Shown: positions 8,070 to 17,406, counted from the stretch's first letter. The stretch is 64,000 nucleotides of DNA from Candidatus Freyarchaeota archaeon (GCA_030587365.1 JAUQZE010000046.1:88570-152569); one strand, 5' to 3'. Made by a program: numbers and translations. Notes: generated by a model from the letters alone, not told the origin.

Positions 8070-9008
8070 TCAGCTTCCCCTGCCCATTAGTATGCGGACG
8101 GAAATCAAAACTATGAATGTAATAATCAGCAAAACCACTGCGGCTGAGATGCTTTGAAATAGTCCACCTGACCAGAACTCCCAGTAGATGGCGGTTGTGA
8201 GGGTATAACTTTGTCCAGGCACATTGTTAGAAACCATTATTGTTGCCCCGAATTCTCCCATTGCACGGGCCCACATCATAGCCCAACCTGCAAACACTCC
8301 CCTAGCCGAAAGAGGCAGAGTGACCGTATAAAAAGCTCTAATCGGTGAAGCTCCTAGGTTTCTGGCCGCAAGTTCAAGGTCTCTGGGCACCCCCGAAAAG
8401 GTTGTGGTAACCGCCCTTATGAAGAAGGGTGCCGAGACAAAAATCTGCGCTAGAATTATTGCTTTCCAAGTAAATATTATGTCAATACCATTATTTTGTA
8501 GAAAGGTTCCTAAGGGTGTGTTAGGACCTAGGAACAGTATTAGACTGATTCCTGCAACTGTTGGGGGAAGAACCATTGGTAAATCTACTGCGGTGTCAAG
8601 AACCCTCTTACCCCAAAAATTATACCTAGAAAGAATGTAAGCCAATGGGATACCAAAAGCAATACAAATTATAGTGGAAACGGATGTGGTAATCAAACTC
8701 ACCTGAATCGAACTGACAATAATATCGCTCTGCAGCGACTTAATAATCGGGTTTCCAACCATACTCATAAGTGCGTTAAAAGCATCAGTTGGACCTAGGT
8801 TCACGTAAATATTATAGACTCTCTGGTAAAACGCGGGATCAGCATACAAAGGATTTATTGTAGAATACACAAGTGCACCCAGCGGTGATAAGAAAAAAAT
8901 TACGAAAAACGACAACCCCGAAATAAAAAGAAGAACAGTGTAAACACCCGGTCTACCCAATCCCTTTATTCTTTTCACCCCTTCAATTTTTTCCAACCCA
9001 AACTTCAA
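8070..9008 (-). CDS. wtpB: Tungstate/molybdate ABC transporter, permease
   Basis: A 312-residue inner-membrane permease of the ModB/WtpB type with about six membrane helices. The cytoplasmic EAA loop that docks on the ATPase reads ELAARNLGASPIRAFYTVTLP, near residue 215. The later GEFGATIMVSNN segment is typical of molybdate/tungstate permeases. It is the middle gene of the operon, 12 bases after the binding-protein gene and 4 before the ATPase. The protein forms the dimeric channel through which the oxyanion passes. There is no sign of damage. Confidence 0.9.
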   Translation of the reverse strand: MKFGLEKIEGVKRIKGLGRPGVYTVLLFISGLSFFVIFFLSPLGALVYSTINPLYADPAFYQRVYNIYVNLGPTDAFNALMSMVGNPIIKSLQSDIIVSSIQVSLITTSVSTIICIAFGIPLAYILSRYNFWGKRVLDTAVDLPMVLPPTVAGISLILFLGPNTPLGTFLQNNGIDIIFTWKAIILAQIFVSAPFFIRAVTTTFSGVPRDLELAARNLGASPIRAFYTVTLPLSARGVFAGWAMMWARAMGEFGATIMVSNNVPGQSYTLTTAIYWEFWSGGLFQSISAAVVLLIITFIVLISVRILMGRGS

Positions 9009-9020
9009 TTCGAATTCCTC

Positions 9021-10109
9021 CTAATAAGTGCAGAGACTCAATATCTCACTCGGAATTAACTCCAACCTACCCTCCGCTACTGGAGGATTAATAACCGGTT
9101 GCCCACAATCAGTCAGTATAGCCTGTCCCTCAGGAGACAACATGAAGCGAAGAAACTGAATAGCCCAGTACCTGTTTTTAGCAGTGTTCGGAATCGTAGC
9201 CGCATATTTGATAGCCGAACCCCAGTATGTATTCTTAGGAGTGATAATAGACCATTGCGAGTACCAATTATCGTACTCCGGCAATGCATTTCCTAAACTG
9301 ACATTATCCGGTAAATCTATGTAGGGCAAACCAAACTGTAGTGCAAGGGACAGATAGGTGAACCCGGCATCGTATTGCCCCGCCTGCAGGGCACCCATTA
9401 TATCAAATTCTTTAGCTGCTACCGCAACATTTGGACAATAAGGATTCATTACGTAGTTGAACACACCATCTAGAGGATAACCCGGATATTCACTTGGATT
9501 ATCTGGATAATAGGTGTCGCATATTTTTAATGTGATAAGTGTTCGATAGCCACACGGATCGGCGTCGGGGTTGGCTCTAGCCCATTGACCTTGTCCCGTG
9601 GTAAGGATTTGGTACCAGCTTATGTTGTTCATCAATTGTCCTACTGGTGTCGCTGGATTGTAGGCGATGACAATTTCGTTTCTTGCAAAGTCCACCCACC
9701 AATCGGCAAAGTTTACTGTAGGGTTCGAGGGAACGGGAACCAGATATAAGTTGTTTTTGATCACTTTGAAGTCGGAGACGAATATTAAGTCGCACTGGGT
9801 TCCCTGTTTTAGAAGGCTAGCGCATTCAAGTGAGCCGTGAGCTGAAATAAAAACATTTACTCCCGGATGTATTGCTTCAAATTTTTTAGCTGCAGTAGTC
9901 AAAACAGTGGAGAGACTTCCCGCACAGAGAATGTTAACACTCCCCGTTGGCCAACCAAACCAGCTCAAAAACTCTTGCTGCTGCTGTTGGTTCTGTGGAA
10001 TGTACCATCCGTAGTATAAGGCAGTGCCTCCAAGCACTATACATGCAACTAAAATTACAGCCAATACCTTTATGCCAGGTCCTCGGGACAATTTCAAATC
10101 GTTGCTCAT
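9021..10109 (-). CDS. wtpA: Tungstate/molybdate ABC transporter, substrate-binding protein
   Basis: An extracellular oxyanion receptor. The N-terminus has a short basic stretch and one hydrophobic helix (about residues 14-36) that acts as signal anchor, then a Gln-rich linker. The mature domain begins with NILCAGSLSTVL, the segment that forms part of the oxyanion pocket in ModA/WtpA proteins, and continues with GSLECASL and the conserved NPATP region. A ribosome site GAGG abuts the first ATG at 10115, so the ATG at 10109 with spacing 6 is the better start. It is first in the operon with permease and ATPase. A palindrome at 10206-10229 lies about 100 bases upstream. Confidence 0.88.
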   Translation of the reverse strand: MSNDLKLSRGPGIKVLAVILVACIVLGGTALYYGWYIPQNQQQQQEFLSWFGWPTGSVNILCAGSLSTVLTTAAKKFEAIHPGVNVFISAHGSLECASLLKQGTQCDLIFVSDFKVIKNNLYLVPVPSNPTVNFADWWVDFARNEIVIAYNPATPVGQLMNNISWYQILTTGQGQWARANPDADPCGYRTLITLKICDTYYPDNPSEYPGYPLDGVFNYVMNPYCPNVAVAAKEFDIMGALQAGQYDAGFTYLSLALQFGLPYIDLPDNVSLGNALPEYDNWYSQWSIITPKNTYWGSAIKYAATIPNTAKNRYWAIQFLRFMLSPEGQAILTDCGQPVINPPVAEGRLELIPSEILSLCTY

Positions 10110-10115
10110 ATTCAT

Positions 10116-10455
10116 CCTCTAAACTTTTTTGATTGCTCTCCTTCCCTGTTTGGGGGGAGGAAAAGTTAGGTATCGGATGCTTTGAAGTTGTTAGTTTCCA
10201 TATACCGATATGTATTTTTTTACATATCGTTTTCGCGAAGTTGTATAAAAATATTTTCACAAAAAACCTATATCCGCTAAAGCGTCTTAAACAAAGAATG
10301 AAACAAGTTTTTCATATCCAGTAAAAGGAAACATAGACTTGTTCGATTTCGCCTCCGAAAGGGGCGCTTGTAGCGATTCCTTTTCGATTTGGAATTCAAA
10401 AATAAGAAGTAGAATCAGACGAATCTACTTACAAATGTTTTTGTGAAATGAAGCT
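10116..10455. other. Leader and intergenic region of the tungstate operon
   Basis: No gene is seen between the binding-protein gene and the hydrolase at 10456. The stretch holds the ModE-like palindrome listed separately. It also holds a small GAAA-loop hairpin at about 10350-10366 (CGCCTCC, GAAA, GGGGCG, one bulge) that could end the hydrolase transcript or belong to a long leader. Confidence 0.5.
10206..10229. promoter_or_regulatory. Perfect palindrome, candidate ModE-type operator
   Basis: CGATATGTA, six T bases, then TACATATCG: two perfect 9-base arms around a 6-base spacer. Known ModE operators of bacterial molybdate transport genes have arms of the form CGNTATAT... around about six bases, so the architecture fits an oxyanion-responsive repressor. 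It lies about 97 bases upstream of the preferred start of the tungstate-binding protein gene, at promoter distance. No ModE-like regulator is encoded in the window. Binding is therefore an inference. Confidence 0.6.
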
Positions 10456-11268
10456 TTATTCGGTTCCTTTTTTGTTTTTCTCCGTGTTTTCTATGAAGTA
10501 TAATAGTAGGTCAATGAAGAATCGTGGGCGTTCTAGAAGGAGTGCGTGGCCGCAGAAGGGGAAAATCGCAAGCTGTGAGTTTGGAATTTGTTTGTGTATG
10601 AATTCGGCGTTTTCGACCGGAATTATTTTGTCATCTTGTCCATGGATTATAAGCGTCGGGGTTTTTATTTCTTTAAGTTTTTTTCGGTAATCTATGGGTT
10701 CAATTTGGAGCCCTTTGTTAATTAGTCCTAGAGTTTCAGAGGGAGGGTTTTTTTTACTCTCTCTATAAATGTTGACAATTTCGTCGTGTCGTCTCCTAAA
10801 GATGGGGTGAAAAACATCTTTAACCTGGGCCTCCAAAAGAGCTTCCTGTCCCTCGTTGAGAAGGGTTTCCGCCCATTTACCCGAAAGTTTTATAGTGTGT
10901 TCTGGAACGTATGGGGCTGAGTCCACTAGTATCAATCCTCTAACCTTTTCAGGGTAGCTTAAAGCGGCTTTAAGTACTACGCAACCGCCCATGCTGGCAC
11001 CACAAAAATAGGCACTGCTTATCCCCAGTTGGTCTAACAAAGCCACAACATCCTTGGCAAAAAGGGATTGCGTGTAAGGTTGACTCGGCTTATCCGACTG
11101 ACCATGACCCCTAAGATCAACAACAATACACCTTATTTCTTTCAACAATTCAGGGATAATCAGCGCCCACTCCTTGGTATCAGAACCCAAACCGTGAATA
11201 AAAACCACTGGCACACCCTTACCTACATCCTCATAGTACATCTGGATATCGTTTATTCTGGCTTTCAA
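10456..11268 (-). CDS. Alpha/beta hydrolase, serine type
   Basis: A serine hydrolase of about 270 residues, in the 3-oxoadipate enol-lactonase / carboxylesterase group. The oxyanion loop is HGLGS near 28-32. The nucleophile elbow GASMGG holds the Ser at about 95 (counted from the first possible codon). The acid lies in HGQDDKIIP and the His in CGHALLLERP. RGHGQSDKP is the common family strand. It is cytosolic with no signal. The GTG at 11277 lies inside the ribosome site GGAG, so the TTG at 11268 is the likelier start. It is encoded between the tungstate operon and an ATPase gene, but far enough from both to be independent. The substrate is unknown. Confidence 0.82.
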   Translation of the reverse strand: MKARINDIQMYYEDVGKGVPVVFIHGLGSDTKEWALIIPELLKEIRCIVVDLRGHGQSDKPSQPYTQSLFAKDVVALLDQLGISSAYFCGASMGGCVVLKAALSYPEKVRGLILVDSAPYVPEHTIKLSGKWAETLLNEGQEALLEAQVKDVFHPIFRRRHDEIVNIYRESKKNPPSETLGLINKGLQIEPIDYRKKLKEIKTPTLIIHGQDDKIIPVENAEFIHKQIPNSQLAIFPFCGHALLLERPRFFIDLLLYFIENTEKNKKGTE

Positions 11269-11419
11269 AAACACCACTCCTGCATTTTAAAATATCTAAA
11301 ACCACTCGCACTTATAATTATTAGGATAAGCCTTATCAAAAGATTCGGAGAAGGTGTCTTTTTTAAAGCTTTTTTAGAGGGTGTAGTATGGTTTTGCCTG
11401 TTTTCAATTTGGTTTTTGT

Positions 11420-12862
11420 TTATTCTATTTCTGTGAGGTCTACTCTTTCAATCCCGTTTGTTGTTTCGGCGACTATAGCGTATATTTCTGTTTTGGGAAA
11501 CACTCCGTACACTACTGGTGCTCCTAAGTCGTCTATTATGAAGTGAGTTGAAGCTAGGTGAGTTAAAGTATCCATGGATTTAACACCATGCCTGGCTAAA
11601 GCAACACAGATTCCGTTAAAAGAACTCATTTCAAAAACTAGAGTTCCTATTGCTCTTCTAAAGTTTTCTTCTCCATAGTTCCGCTCCATGGTATCTACGC
11701 CAAGGAACCACAAAAAGGTTTCAGCACCTAGTTTCGTGGTGATTTCTAATACCGATTTCCTAAAGACTTCAATGAAATTCTCTATGCTCTCTTTCGAAAC
11801 ACTAATTTCGTTCCATGCGGTTTTTTGAGTCGAGTCTGTGAATTGGAAAAAGTAAAGATATTTTCGAAGTGTAGAAATAATACTATCTTCTTCTTTTATC
11901 CCCATTAGGGATGTCACGTAATCTATAGTTAATTTGGTTGAAGCGCTTTGCGGAGGAGTCATAAATATAGGGTAACCTTGTTGAGCAAAACTAGTACTAA
12001 TTGGATTTGTGAGGTAAATGTATTCTGTTCCCATGACACTTGCTCCTTCGAGAAGGTTAAATGTTCCTTTTCTTAACCCTCCATAAAGAATGCTATCCAG
12101 TTCTTTTATAGATGTGGGGATAAGGCCTCTTCTCTTTTTCAGTGTTGTTACCTCAGTAATGTGTTTAACGCGTGGAAAAATCTCCGGTTTAAAGGTGGTG
12201 AATCTGCTATCTTTTAGAGTGAAAAGATAATATGGTTGCCGTATTTTCTCTCCGCGAATCTTTTCTAGATGTAGTTTTCTCATGAGTCTTCTGTTTAGGA
12301 CTTCTCTTTCTAGTCTTACCACTCCGTCTGTTAGGTAGTCTAATCTGTTCTCCGCGTTGGTTTCTGTTATGAACAGCATGTTTGTGGCTGTTTTTTCACC
12401 AAGTTCCAGAAGGATACTTTCGAGGGTGACGTCTTTCTCTGAAATGTTGAGATTCGCTTTGAGGGCGTCTAAGCTGTCGATGATGACTGTTACGGGGCGC
12501 TGTTCCGACATTTGGATCTTTGCGTTTATCGACCTCAAAAATTCAGGCTGGTCGGTATACTCAAACAGCACATTTTTTGGAACATCCGGAGTTATGTGAC
12601 CCATCTTGGCGTCCAGAATATTCTTTTTTTCTAGGAAGTCCCTTACCCATGGAAATTGAATAAGAACCCTCCCAGGCGAGACTCGTGTAGAAAGATAAAT
12701 AGCATTCCCCTTTGTAGACATGCTCTTAGCTATTTCCAATGCTAGAGTGGTCTTGCCGGTTCCCGCCGAACCCTTGATGTGAAGGGAGTATCCTCCCTGT
12801 TCTAAAAGACCAAGTATCTCGTTAGGAACACTCCTTTTAATACTTAACAAATCGCTTTCCAC
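11420..12862 (-). CDS. GvpD/KaiC-like RecA-fold ATPase, two domains
   Basis: A 480-residue protein with two RecA/KaiC-like halves. The first is intact, with Walker A GSAGTGKTT at 31-39 and Walker B VTVIIDS ending near 130. The second begins with the KaiC-type entry IKELDSILYGGL near 250, but its P-loop is degraded (EGASVMG), so only one ATP site is expected. This layout fits the archaeal GvpD-like/HTR-like family, which occurs widely in archaea without gas vesicles and whose role is poorly known. It may be a signalling or switch ATPase. It is divergent from the longin-GTPase, and a paralogue lies just beyond that gene. The ATG at 12862 has no strong ribosome site. Confidence 0.75.
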   Translation of the reverse strand: MESDLLSIKRSVPNEILGLLEQGGYSLHIKGSAGTGKTTLALEIAKSMSTKGNAIYLSTRVSPGRVLIQFPWVRDFLEKKNILDAKMGHITPDVPKNVLFEYTDQPEFLRSINAKIQMSEQRPVTVIIDSLDALKANLNISEKDVTLESILLELGEKTATNMLFITETNAENRLDYLTDGVVRLEREVLNRRLMRKLHLEKIRGEKIRQPYYLFTLKDSRFTTFKPEIFPRVKHITEVTTLKKRRGLIPTSIKELDSILYGGLRKGTFNLLEGASVMGTEYIYLTNPISTSFAQQGYPIFMTPPQSASTKLTIDYVTSLMGIKEEDSIISTLRKYLYFFQFTDSTQKTAWNEISVSKESIENFIEVFRKSVLEITTKLGAETFLWFLGVDTMERNYGEENFRRAIGTLVFEMSSFNGICVALARHGVKSMDTLTHLASTHFIIDDLGAPVVYGVFPKTEIYAIVAETTNGIERVDLTEIE

Positions 12863-13189
12863 CGAATAAAAGTTTAGGGATAAAAATTACCTTACAGTAT
12901 TATTCTTAATATTTACTTTTATTGTTATATTTTTTTTGGGTTCAACTATTAACAAGTTTTGTATGCGATTCACAATTCTGGAAAGTTTTTTAGAACTACC
13001 CTACCCTCATTCTTAAAATCTGATTATCATGCACTAAATGAATACAATTAGAAAAGTTTATTTAAACTTAGATTAATATAAATATTAACCTAAATATCAC
13101 TCAATATTGGATTATTTGTTAAGAATCAACGACAATGCAATAGCGTGTCTTGAATAGTTATTCTTGAAAAATTTTTTGAGAGTGAGAAA
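12863..13189. promoter_or_regulatory. Divergent promoter region of the ATPase and the longin-GTPase
   Basis: A 327-base AT-rich space between two divergent genes. TATA-like runs occur on both strands (for example TTTATTTAAAC near 13058-13070 and TATAAATATTAA near 13078-13090). GAGAGTGAG just before 13190 is the ribosome site of the GTPase. No other gene, RNA or repeat is recognisable here. Confidence 0.45.
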
Positions 13190-14113
13190 GTGATATACGG
13201 ATTATTAATATTCGACCGAACTGGGAATAATTTTTTCCAAAAGTTTTATGGAAGCATCAACGTAGACGTAGGGCAGAAACTCTTACGCCGCTTCGTTAAG
13301 GAGATGACAGCCCTCACATATAGCCTTAACCAGAGCGAAAGAATCGCATATCTAAATCTGGAAAAGCTGAAATTTTTCTACTCCGTCTCCAAAGACATAA
13401 TCTCAGTTTTATGCACGGATCAAAATGAAGACATAAAGTCTGTCAACGACAAACTCATCAAAGTGCAGGAAGAGTTTATTAAACTTTTCAACAGCCTACC
13501 GAAAGAAGAAAGTAAACCAGAGACAGAACCGAAAACCGAGAACAATCCCTTAAAAGTATTTGAGAAAACGGTAGACAAGATTCTTTTCCCCTATCTTAAA
13601 ACGGTAATACTTGGAGATGGAGGAGTTGGAAAAACTACCATTCTGAAACTCATCATGGGCGAAAAGACAGCTTCCTCCTACATTCCAACGGTTGGAGTGG
13701 ACGTTAAAGAGTTTGAGTTTGATAACGCGATCAAAAACATAAATCTTGTTCTCTGGGACTTCTCAGGTCAGCCACGTTTCAGAAAACTCTGGAAACCATT
13801 TCTCGAGGGAACCGACATCGCTATCATAGTTACAGATTCAACACCTAAAAACATAGAAGAAACAAAAAAGATATACCACTTAATTAAAGAAGAAAAACCA
13901 GAATTAAATTTCATACTCATCGCTAACAAGCAGGATCTACCAGACGCAACTCCACCCAAGACAATCGGAAAATACATAGGAATAACGGCACATGGATTAG
14001 TTGCAATCGACCCAAACTACAGAAAAAAAATACTAGAAATAATCAAAGAGAAGATCACAGAGCTCACCAAAGCCAAGTCTAAACTATCTCTGCCCATTGA
14101 CATCAGAGCATAA
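13190..14113 (+). CDS. Small GTPase (Arf/Rab-like) with N-terminal longin-like domain
   Basis: A 307-residue fusion. Residues 1-100 look like a longin domain: a beta strand start (YGLLIFDRTGN), a helix, then AYLNLEKLKFFYSVSKDIIS and a long C-terminal helix, as in SNARE and adaptor longins. After an acidic, charged linker (101-120) comes a GTPase core: G1 GDGGVGKTT (142-150), G2 Thr 167, G3 WDFSGQ (189-194) and G4 NKQD (246-249). The G5 loop is weak (TAHG). WDxxGQ is typical of Arf/Ras-like proteins of Asgard archaea and eukaryotes. No lipidation Cys is at the end. The longin call is by pattern. The start is GTG behind GAGAGTGAG. GvpD-like ATPases flank it on both sides. Confidence 0.8.
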   Translation: MIYGLLIFDRTGNNFFQKFYGSINVDVGQKLLRRFVKEMTALTYSLNQSERIAYLNLEKLKFFYSVSKDIISVLCTDQNEDIKSVNDKLIKVQEEFIKLFNSLPKEESKPETEPKTENNPLKVFEKTVDKILFPYLKTVILGDGGVGKTTILKLIMGEKTASSYIPTVGVDVKEFEFDNAIKNINLVLWDFSGQPRFRKLWKPFLEGTDIAIIVTDSTPKNIEETKKIYHLIKEEKPELNFILIANKQDLPDATPPKTIGKYIGITAHGLVAIDPNYRKKILEIIKEKITELTKAKSKLSLPIDIRA

Positions 14114-14237
14114 AAATCCAGTATGGAATCGTTTCATATGTAATTGATTATAGGTTTTCTTATTTCCATCATTAAACATGTTTAGGAGGAGGGGTTATTC
14201 AATTTTCTATTTGGGATTTGGATGCTTAATTGTTAGT

Positions 14238-15608
14238 TTAGGCAACTGGTAATAGTTTTAGTTCAGGGTACCCCTGGGAAACATCTATTTCTATTACGTA
14301 TATGCCGGTTCTCGGTTTTTGGGAATGGAAGATGAATACGCCGCCTTTTTCCTCAATTTTGAAGTGGTAATCTGCTATGCTTGCAATTTTATCAATTCCA
14401 TTTGTTCCGTGTTTAATCATCCATGCAGTTAACAATTTTTTCTTTTCAGTATCAATTTTTGCTTCTTCGAGAACTTTGATTAGGCGGTTTCCATACTTAT
14501 TCAAGAGGGAGTCCAAGCCCCATGCTATAGCACAGCCTTCTGGTTTAACCTTACTAATTGTTTCCTCGTATGTACGAAGTAAGTCTTCTGCGAGTTCGGG
14601 CTTGGTTTTGTCCTGTGTTAACCCTTCCTTGAGTAGTGTTACCCTCTTCATTTCCTCCGCCCCTACAAACTGGAGAAAATAGGAGGCGATTAGCTCCACA
14701 CTGGCTCCTAGAGTAGGTATGCCAACTGCAATCTTTCCCTTTGAAAGGAAATTAACTGCGGGTAACATTATAAAGTAGATGTAAGCTTCCCTTGTAACAT
14801 TTTTACCCATTTCTAACAATAACGTTGAGCCTTTTTCGTATCCCCCTCCCAGAATATCATCAAGATCCCTGCTTCCGGTAGAGAAATGTGTTTCAGAATC
14901 GGGTAACGGTTCAAACCTCTTTTTTTCCTTGGGAGACTGGAGTTTAAACGGTTCGAAGTGTTTGAAAACTCCACCATTCAGTGTGAAAAGATACGTATGC
15001 TTTCTGCAGTGGGTGCCTCTCAGCTTATTTATTTGCAGCTCTCTCAGGGCTTCCCCGTTTGAAAACTCCCTCTTCAATAGTACGACCCCATCCACCAAGT
15101 AATCTAACTCTTTTTCATCCTCGTATTCGCTAATAAAAATCATGCTTATGCCGAGTTCTCTCTGAACATCCAATAGGTCGACATAAATCCTCTCACTTGT
15201 TGCCTCCTGAATCCCCTCAATAGAGTCCAAAATAACCAACGGATTCTCTCTCCCTTTTAATATCTGGTAGAGTTCACTAATAAAGGACGGCCTATCAGAA
15301 TACTTTATGAAGCCAAAATCTTTCCTCTCACCCTCCTTCACTAAAGCTGTAGGGAAAATTGACTTTGAAGCATCTATAATGTGATCTACAGGAATCAAGT
15401 CTCCAATCCAAGGATAATCATCAATCAAATTTCGTGGCTTGACCCTTGTGGTGACATAGAAACCAAGTGCTCCTCCCAGTACCTTTAAGATTGATAGGGC
15501 TAGTATCGTTTTTCCAGTGCCCGGTAATCCCTTAATAAGCAGAGAAACATCATGAGCCTTAAGGAAAGCTTCTAACTCCTCAGGAATCGATATGATGTAA
15601 TGCGTCAA
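14238..15608 (-). CDS. GvpD/KaiC-like RecA-fold ATPase, paralogue
   Basis: A 456-residue paralogue of the protein encoded at 11420-12862, with the same two-domain plan. Walker A GLPGTGKT is at about 27-34 and Walker B is NPLVILDS near 137. A second KaiC-like half starts with GSRDLDDILGGG, but its P-loop is lost (LLEMGKNVT). Matching blocks between the two include a TRV.PR..I..PW segment and LDYL.DGVV.L.RE, so they are true paralogues. It converges with the longin-GTPase. The function is unknown; a regulatory ATPase is a reasonable guess. The ATG at 15608 follows a GGGAAGTGA site. Confidence 0.75.
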   Translation of the reverse strand: MTHYIISIPEELEAFLKAHDVSLLIKGLPGTGKTILALSILKVLGGALGFYVTTRVKPRNLIDDYPWIGDLIPVDHIIDASKSIFPTALVKEGERKDFGFIKYSDRPSFISELYQILKGRENPLVILDSIEGIQEATSERIYVDLLDVQRELGISMIFISEYEDEKELDYLVDGVVLLKREFSNGEALRELQINKLRGTHCRKHTYLFTLNGGVFKHFEPFKLQSPKEKKRFEPLPDSETHFSTGSRDLDDILGGGYEKGSTLLLEMGKNVTREAYIYFIMLPAVNFLSKGKIAVGIPTLGASVELIASYFLQFVGAEEMKRVTLLKEGLTQDKTKPELAEDLLRTYEETISKVKPEGCAIAWGLDSLLNKYGNRLIKVLEEAKIDTEKKKLLTAWMIKHGTNGIDKIASIADYHFKIEEKGGVFIFHSQKPRTGIYVIEIDVSQGYPELKLLPVA

Positions 15609-15710
15609 AAATCACTTCCCTTATAGTAAACATATTAACTATTAGAGGATATATTAATCATATATAAATATTTTCGGTATAGATATTTTCCTTTCCCCTT
15701 TTATTTTTTC

Positions 15711-15780
15711 TAACTTGTACCCAATTCTCAGTATCTCCCGCAATCGCGTGAATAAACACCACAAGTACACCCCTTTCCCC
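15711..15780 (-). pseudogene. Relic of an alpha/beta hydrolase N-terminus
   Basis: Read on the minus strand this stretch translates GVLVVFIHAIAGDTENWVQV. That lines up with the GVPVVFIHGLGSDTKEW segment near the N-terminus of the intact hydrolase encoded at 10456-11268, including the oxyanion-loop His. No start codon, ribosome site or further homologous sequence continues on either side, so only about 20 codons survive. It is best read as the last trace of another hydrolase copy. Confidence 0.6.
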
Positions 15781-15896
15781 TTAGTTATATGATAGAAAAC
15801 TTGTCGAGTGAAAATTTCCCCATATGATGATTGGGAAAATGTTATATTCTGGGCTAAAGATTGTGCGCTTCTCTATATTTTACTTGGTGATGCCTT

Positions 15897-17336
15897 TTGG
15901 ATCCTGAGAAGTACCAGTACTTTGAAGAATTGTTTCATCCGAAATCTATCGCTATTGTGGGGGCTTCAGAAGCTAATGCTCTTTACATTGTGCCCTTACT
16001 CGAGTCTAACTTCGCAGGAAAATTGTATCTTGTAAATCCTAACCGGGGTGAGCTATTCGGATTGAAGTGCTTTCCCAGTATTCTTGATATTGATGGTTCG
16101 ATTGATTATGTTATTTCTGCGGTTCCAGCCCGCTTTGCTCCGGAGTTGATGAAACAGTGTGTGGAAAAAGGGGTTAAAACTGTTCACTATTTTACCTCTG
16201 GTTTTAGTGAAACCGGGAAGCCTGAGGATGTGGAGCTGGAGGCGGAGCTGGTGAGAATTGCGAGAGCGGGGGGCGTGAGAATCATAGGCCCTAACTGTAT
16301 GGGTCTGTATGTCCCTAAATCGGGGGTATCATACTTCTATGATTTTCCTCGGGAGAGTGGACCTGTGGCTCTGGTTTCTCAGTCTGGTGCCTTTGCGGTC
16401 GGAATAATCATGCTTGGGAGAGCTCTGGGTATTAGGTTCAGTAAGGTTATCAGTTTTGGTAACGCTGCAGACTTGGATGCTTCGGATTTTATTGAGTATC
16501 TTGGGGAGGATCCAAAAACCGAAGTTATTACAGCTTACCTTGAGGGGGTAAAAGACGGAAGAAAACTGTTTGAGGTGTTGAGGGAGGCTAATTTAAGGAA
16601 ACCCGTAATAGTTTTAAAGGGTGGGCGGACGAGCGAGGGGGCTAGAGCGGCTTCATCGCATACTGGTTCTCTTGCGGGTTCCTCCAATATTTGGAATGCG
16701 GTTTTTAAGCAGCTGGGTTTAGTTACTGTGAGTACGGTTGAGGAGTTGACCGATACTATGCTAGCCTTTACTCGCGCCCCTAAGCCCCGCGGTAGGCGGG
16801 TGCTAATAGTTTCTTTTAGTGGAGGCTCTAGTGTTGTTCAATCCGATATTTGTACAGGGCTAGGGTTGGAAATTCCCGTCATAAGCGAGGAATCAAGAGA
16901 GCAGATAAATAATATAGTTCCCTCAGCGGGCAGCAGCATAAAGAATCCTTTGGACATCCCATCCGCTTATTTTAGTGCTGAAAGCATAGCAAAGGCGGTG
17001 AGTATCGCGGCGTCTGAGGATACTATTGACATAGTGCTTTTTGAGTTCGCGGATCGTCTTCGTATTTTCTTTGAGCGTAGAAACATTATCGATGGATATA
17101 AGGTTCTCATAGAAAATGTAATCAATTCTGCAAAGCGTGTTCGAGATGTTCTGGGTAAACCATTCTTGGTAGCGCTACCGCCCTCCTACTATGAGGATGA
17201 GGGCAAAAGGTTAAAGGACTTGTTTCAGAGCGAAGGATTCCCCGTTTTTCCTTCTGTGGATAGAGCTGCAAAAGCCATAAGCAACGTACTCAACTATTAT
17301 GATTTTTTAAAAGGGAAGGTAACGCAGAAAATTTAG
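15897..17336 (+). CDS. ADP-forming acyl-CoA synthetase, alpha subunit
   Basis: A 479-residue alpha chain of the ADP-forming acetyl/acyl-CoA synthetase family, which converts acyl-CoA, ADP and phosphate to acid, CoA and ATP. The CoA-binding Rossmann domain starts at PKSIAIVGAS and includes IIGPNCMG near 130. The succinyl-CoA-ligase-like domain has SQSGAF near 161 and the phosphorylated His 255 in ASSHTGS. The length is that of separate alpha chains. No ATP-grasp beta chain is encoded in the window, so the partner must lie elsewhere. The start is TTG behind GGTGA. It converges on an aldehyde oxidoreductase/MoaD pair, and together they fit energy gain from peptide or aldehyde fermentation. Confidence 0.88.
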   Translation: MDPEKYQYFEELFHPKSIAIVGASEANALYIVPLLESNFAGKLYLVNPNRGELFGLKCFPSILDIDGSIDYVISAVPARFAPELMKQCVEKGVKTVHYFTSGFSETGKPEDVELEAELVRIARAGGVRIIGPNCMGLYVPKSGVSYFYDFPRESGPVALVSQSGAFAVGIIMLGRALGIRFSKVISFGNAADLDASDFIEYLGEDPKTEVITAYLEGVKDGRKLFEVLREANLRKPVIVLKGGRTSEGARAASSHTGSLAGSSNIWNAVFKQLGLVTVSTVEELTDTMLAFTRAPKPRGRRVLIVSFSGGSSVVQSDICTGLGLEIPVISEESREQINNIVPSAGSSIKNPLDIPSAYFSAESIAKAVSIAASEDTIDIVLFEFADRLRIFFERRNIIDGYKVLIENVINSAKRVRDVLGKPFLVALPPSYYEDEGKRLKDLFQSEGFPVFPSVDRAAKAISNVLNYYDFLKGKVTQKI

Positions 17337-17406
17337 TATGTAGATGTGGCAGCCTCTTTCCTGCTTTCGACTATTTCAAAACCTGGTTTTGTACTGTTTT
17401 CTCCAA

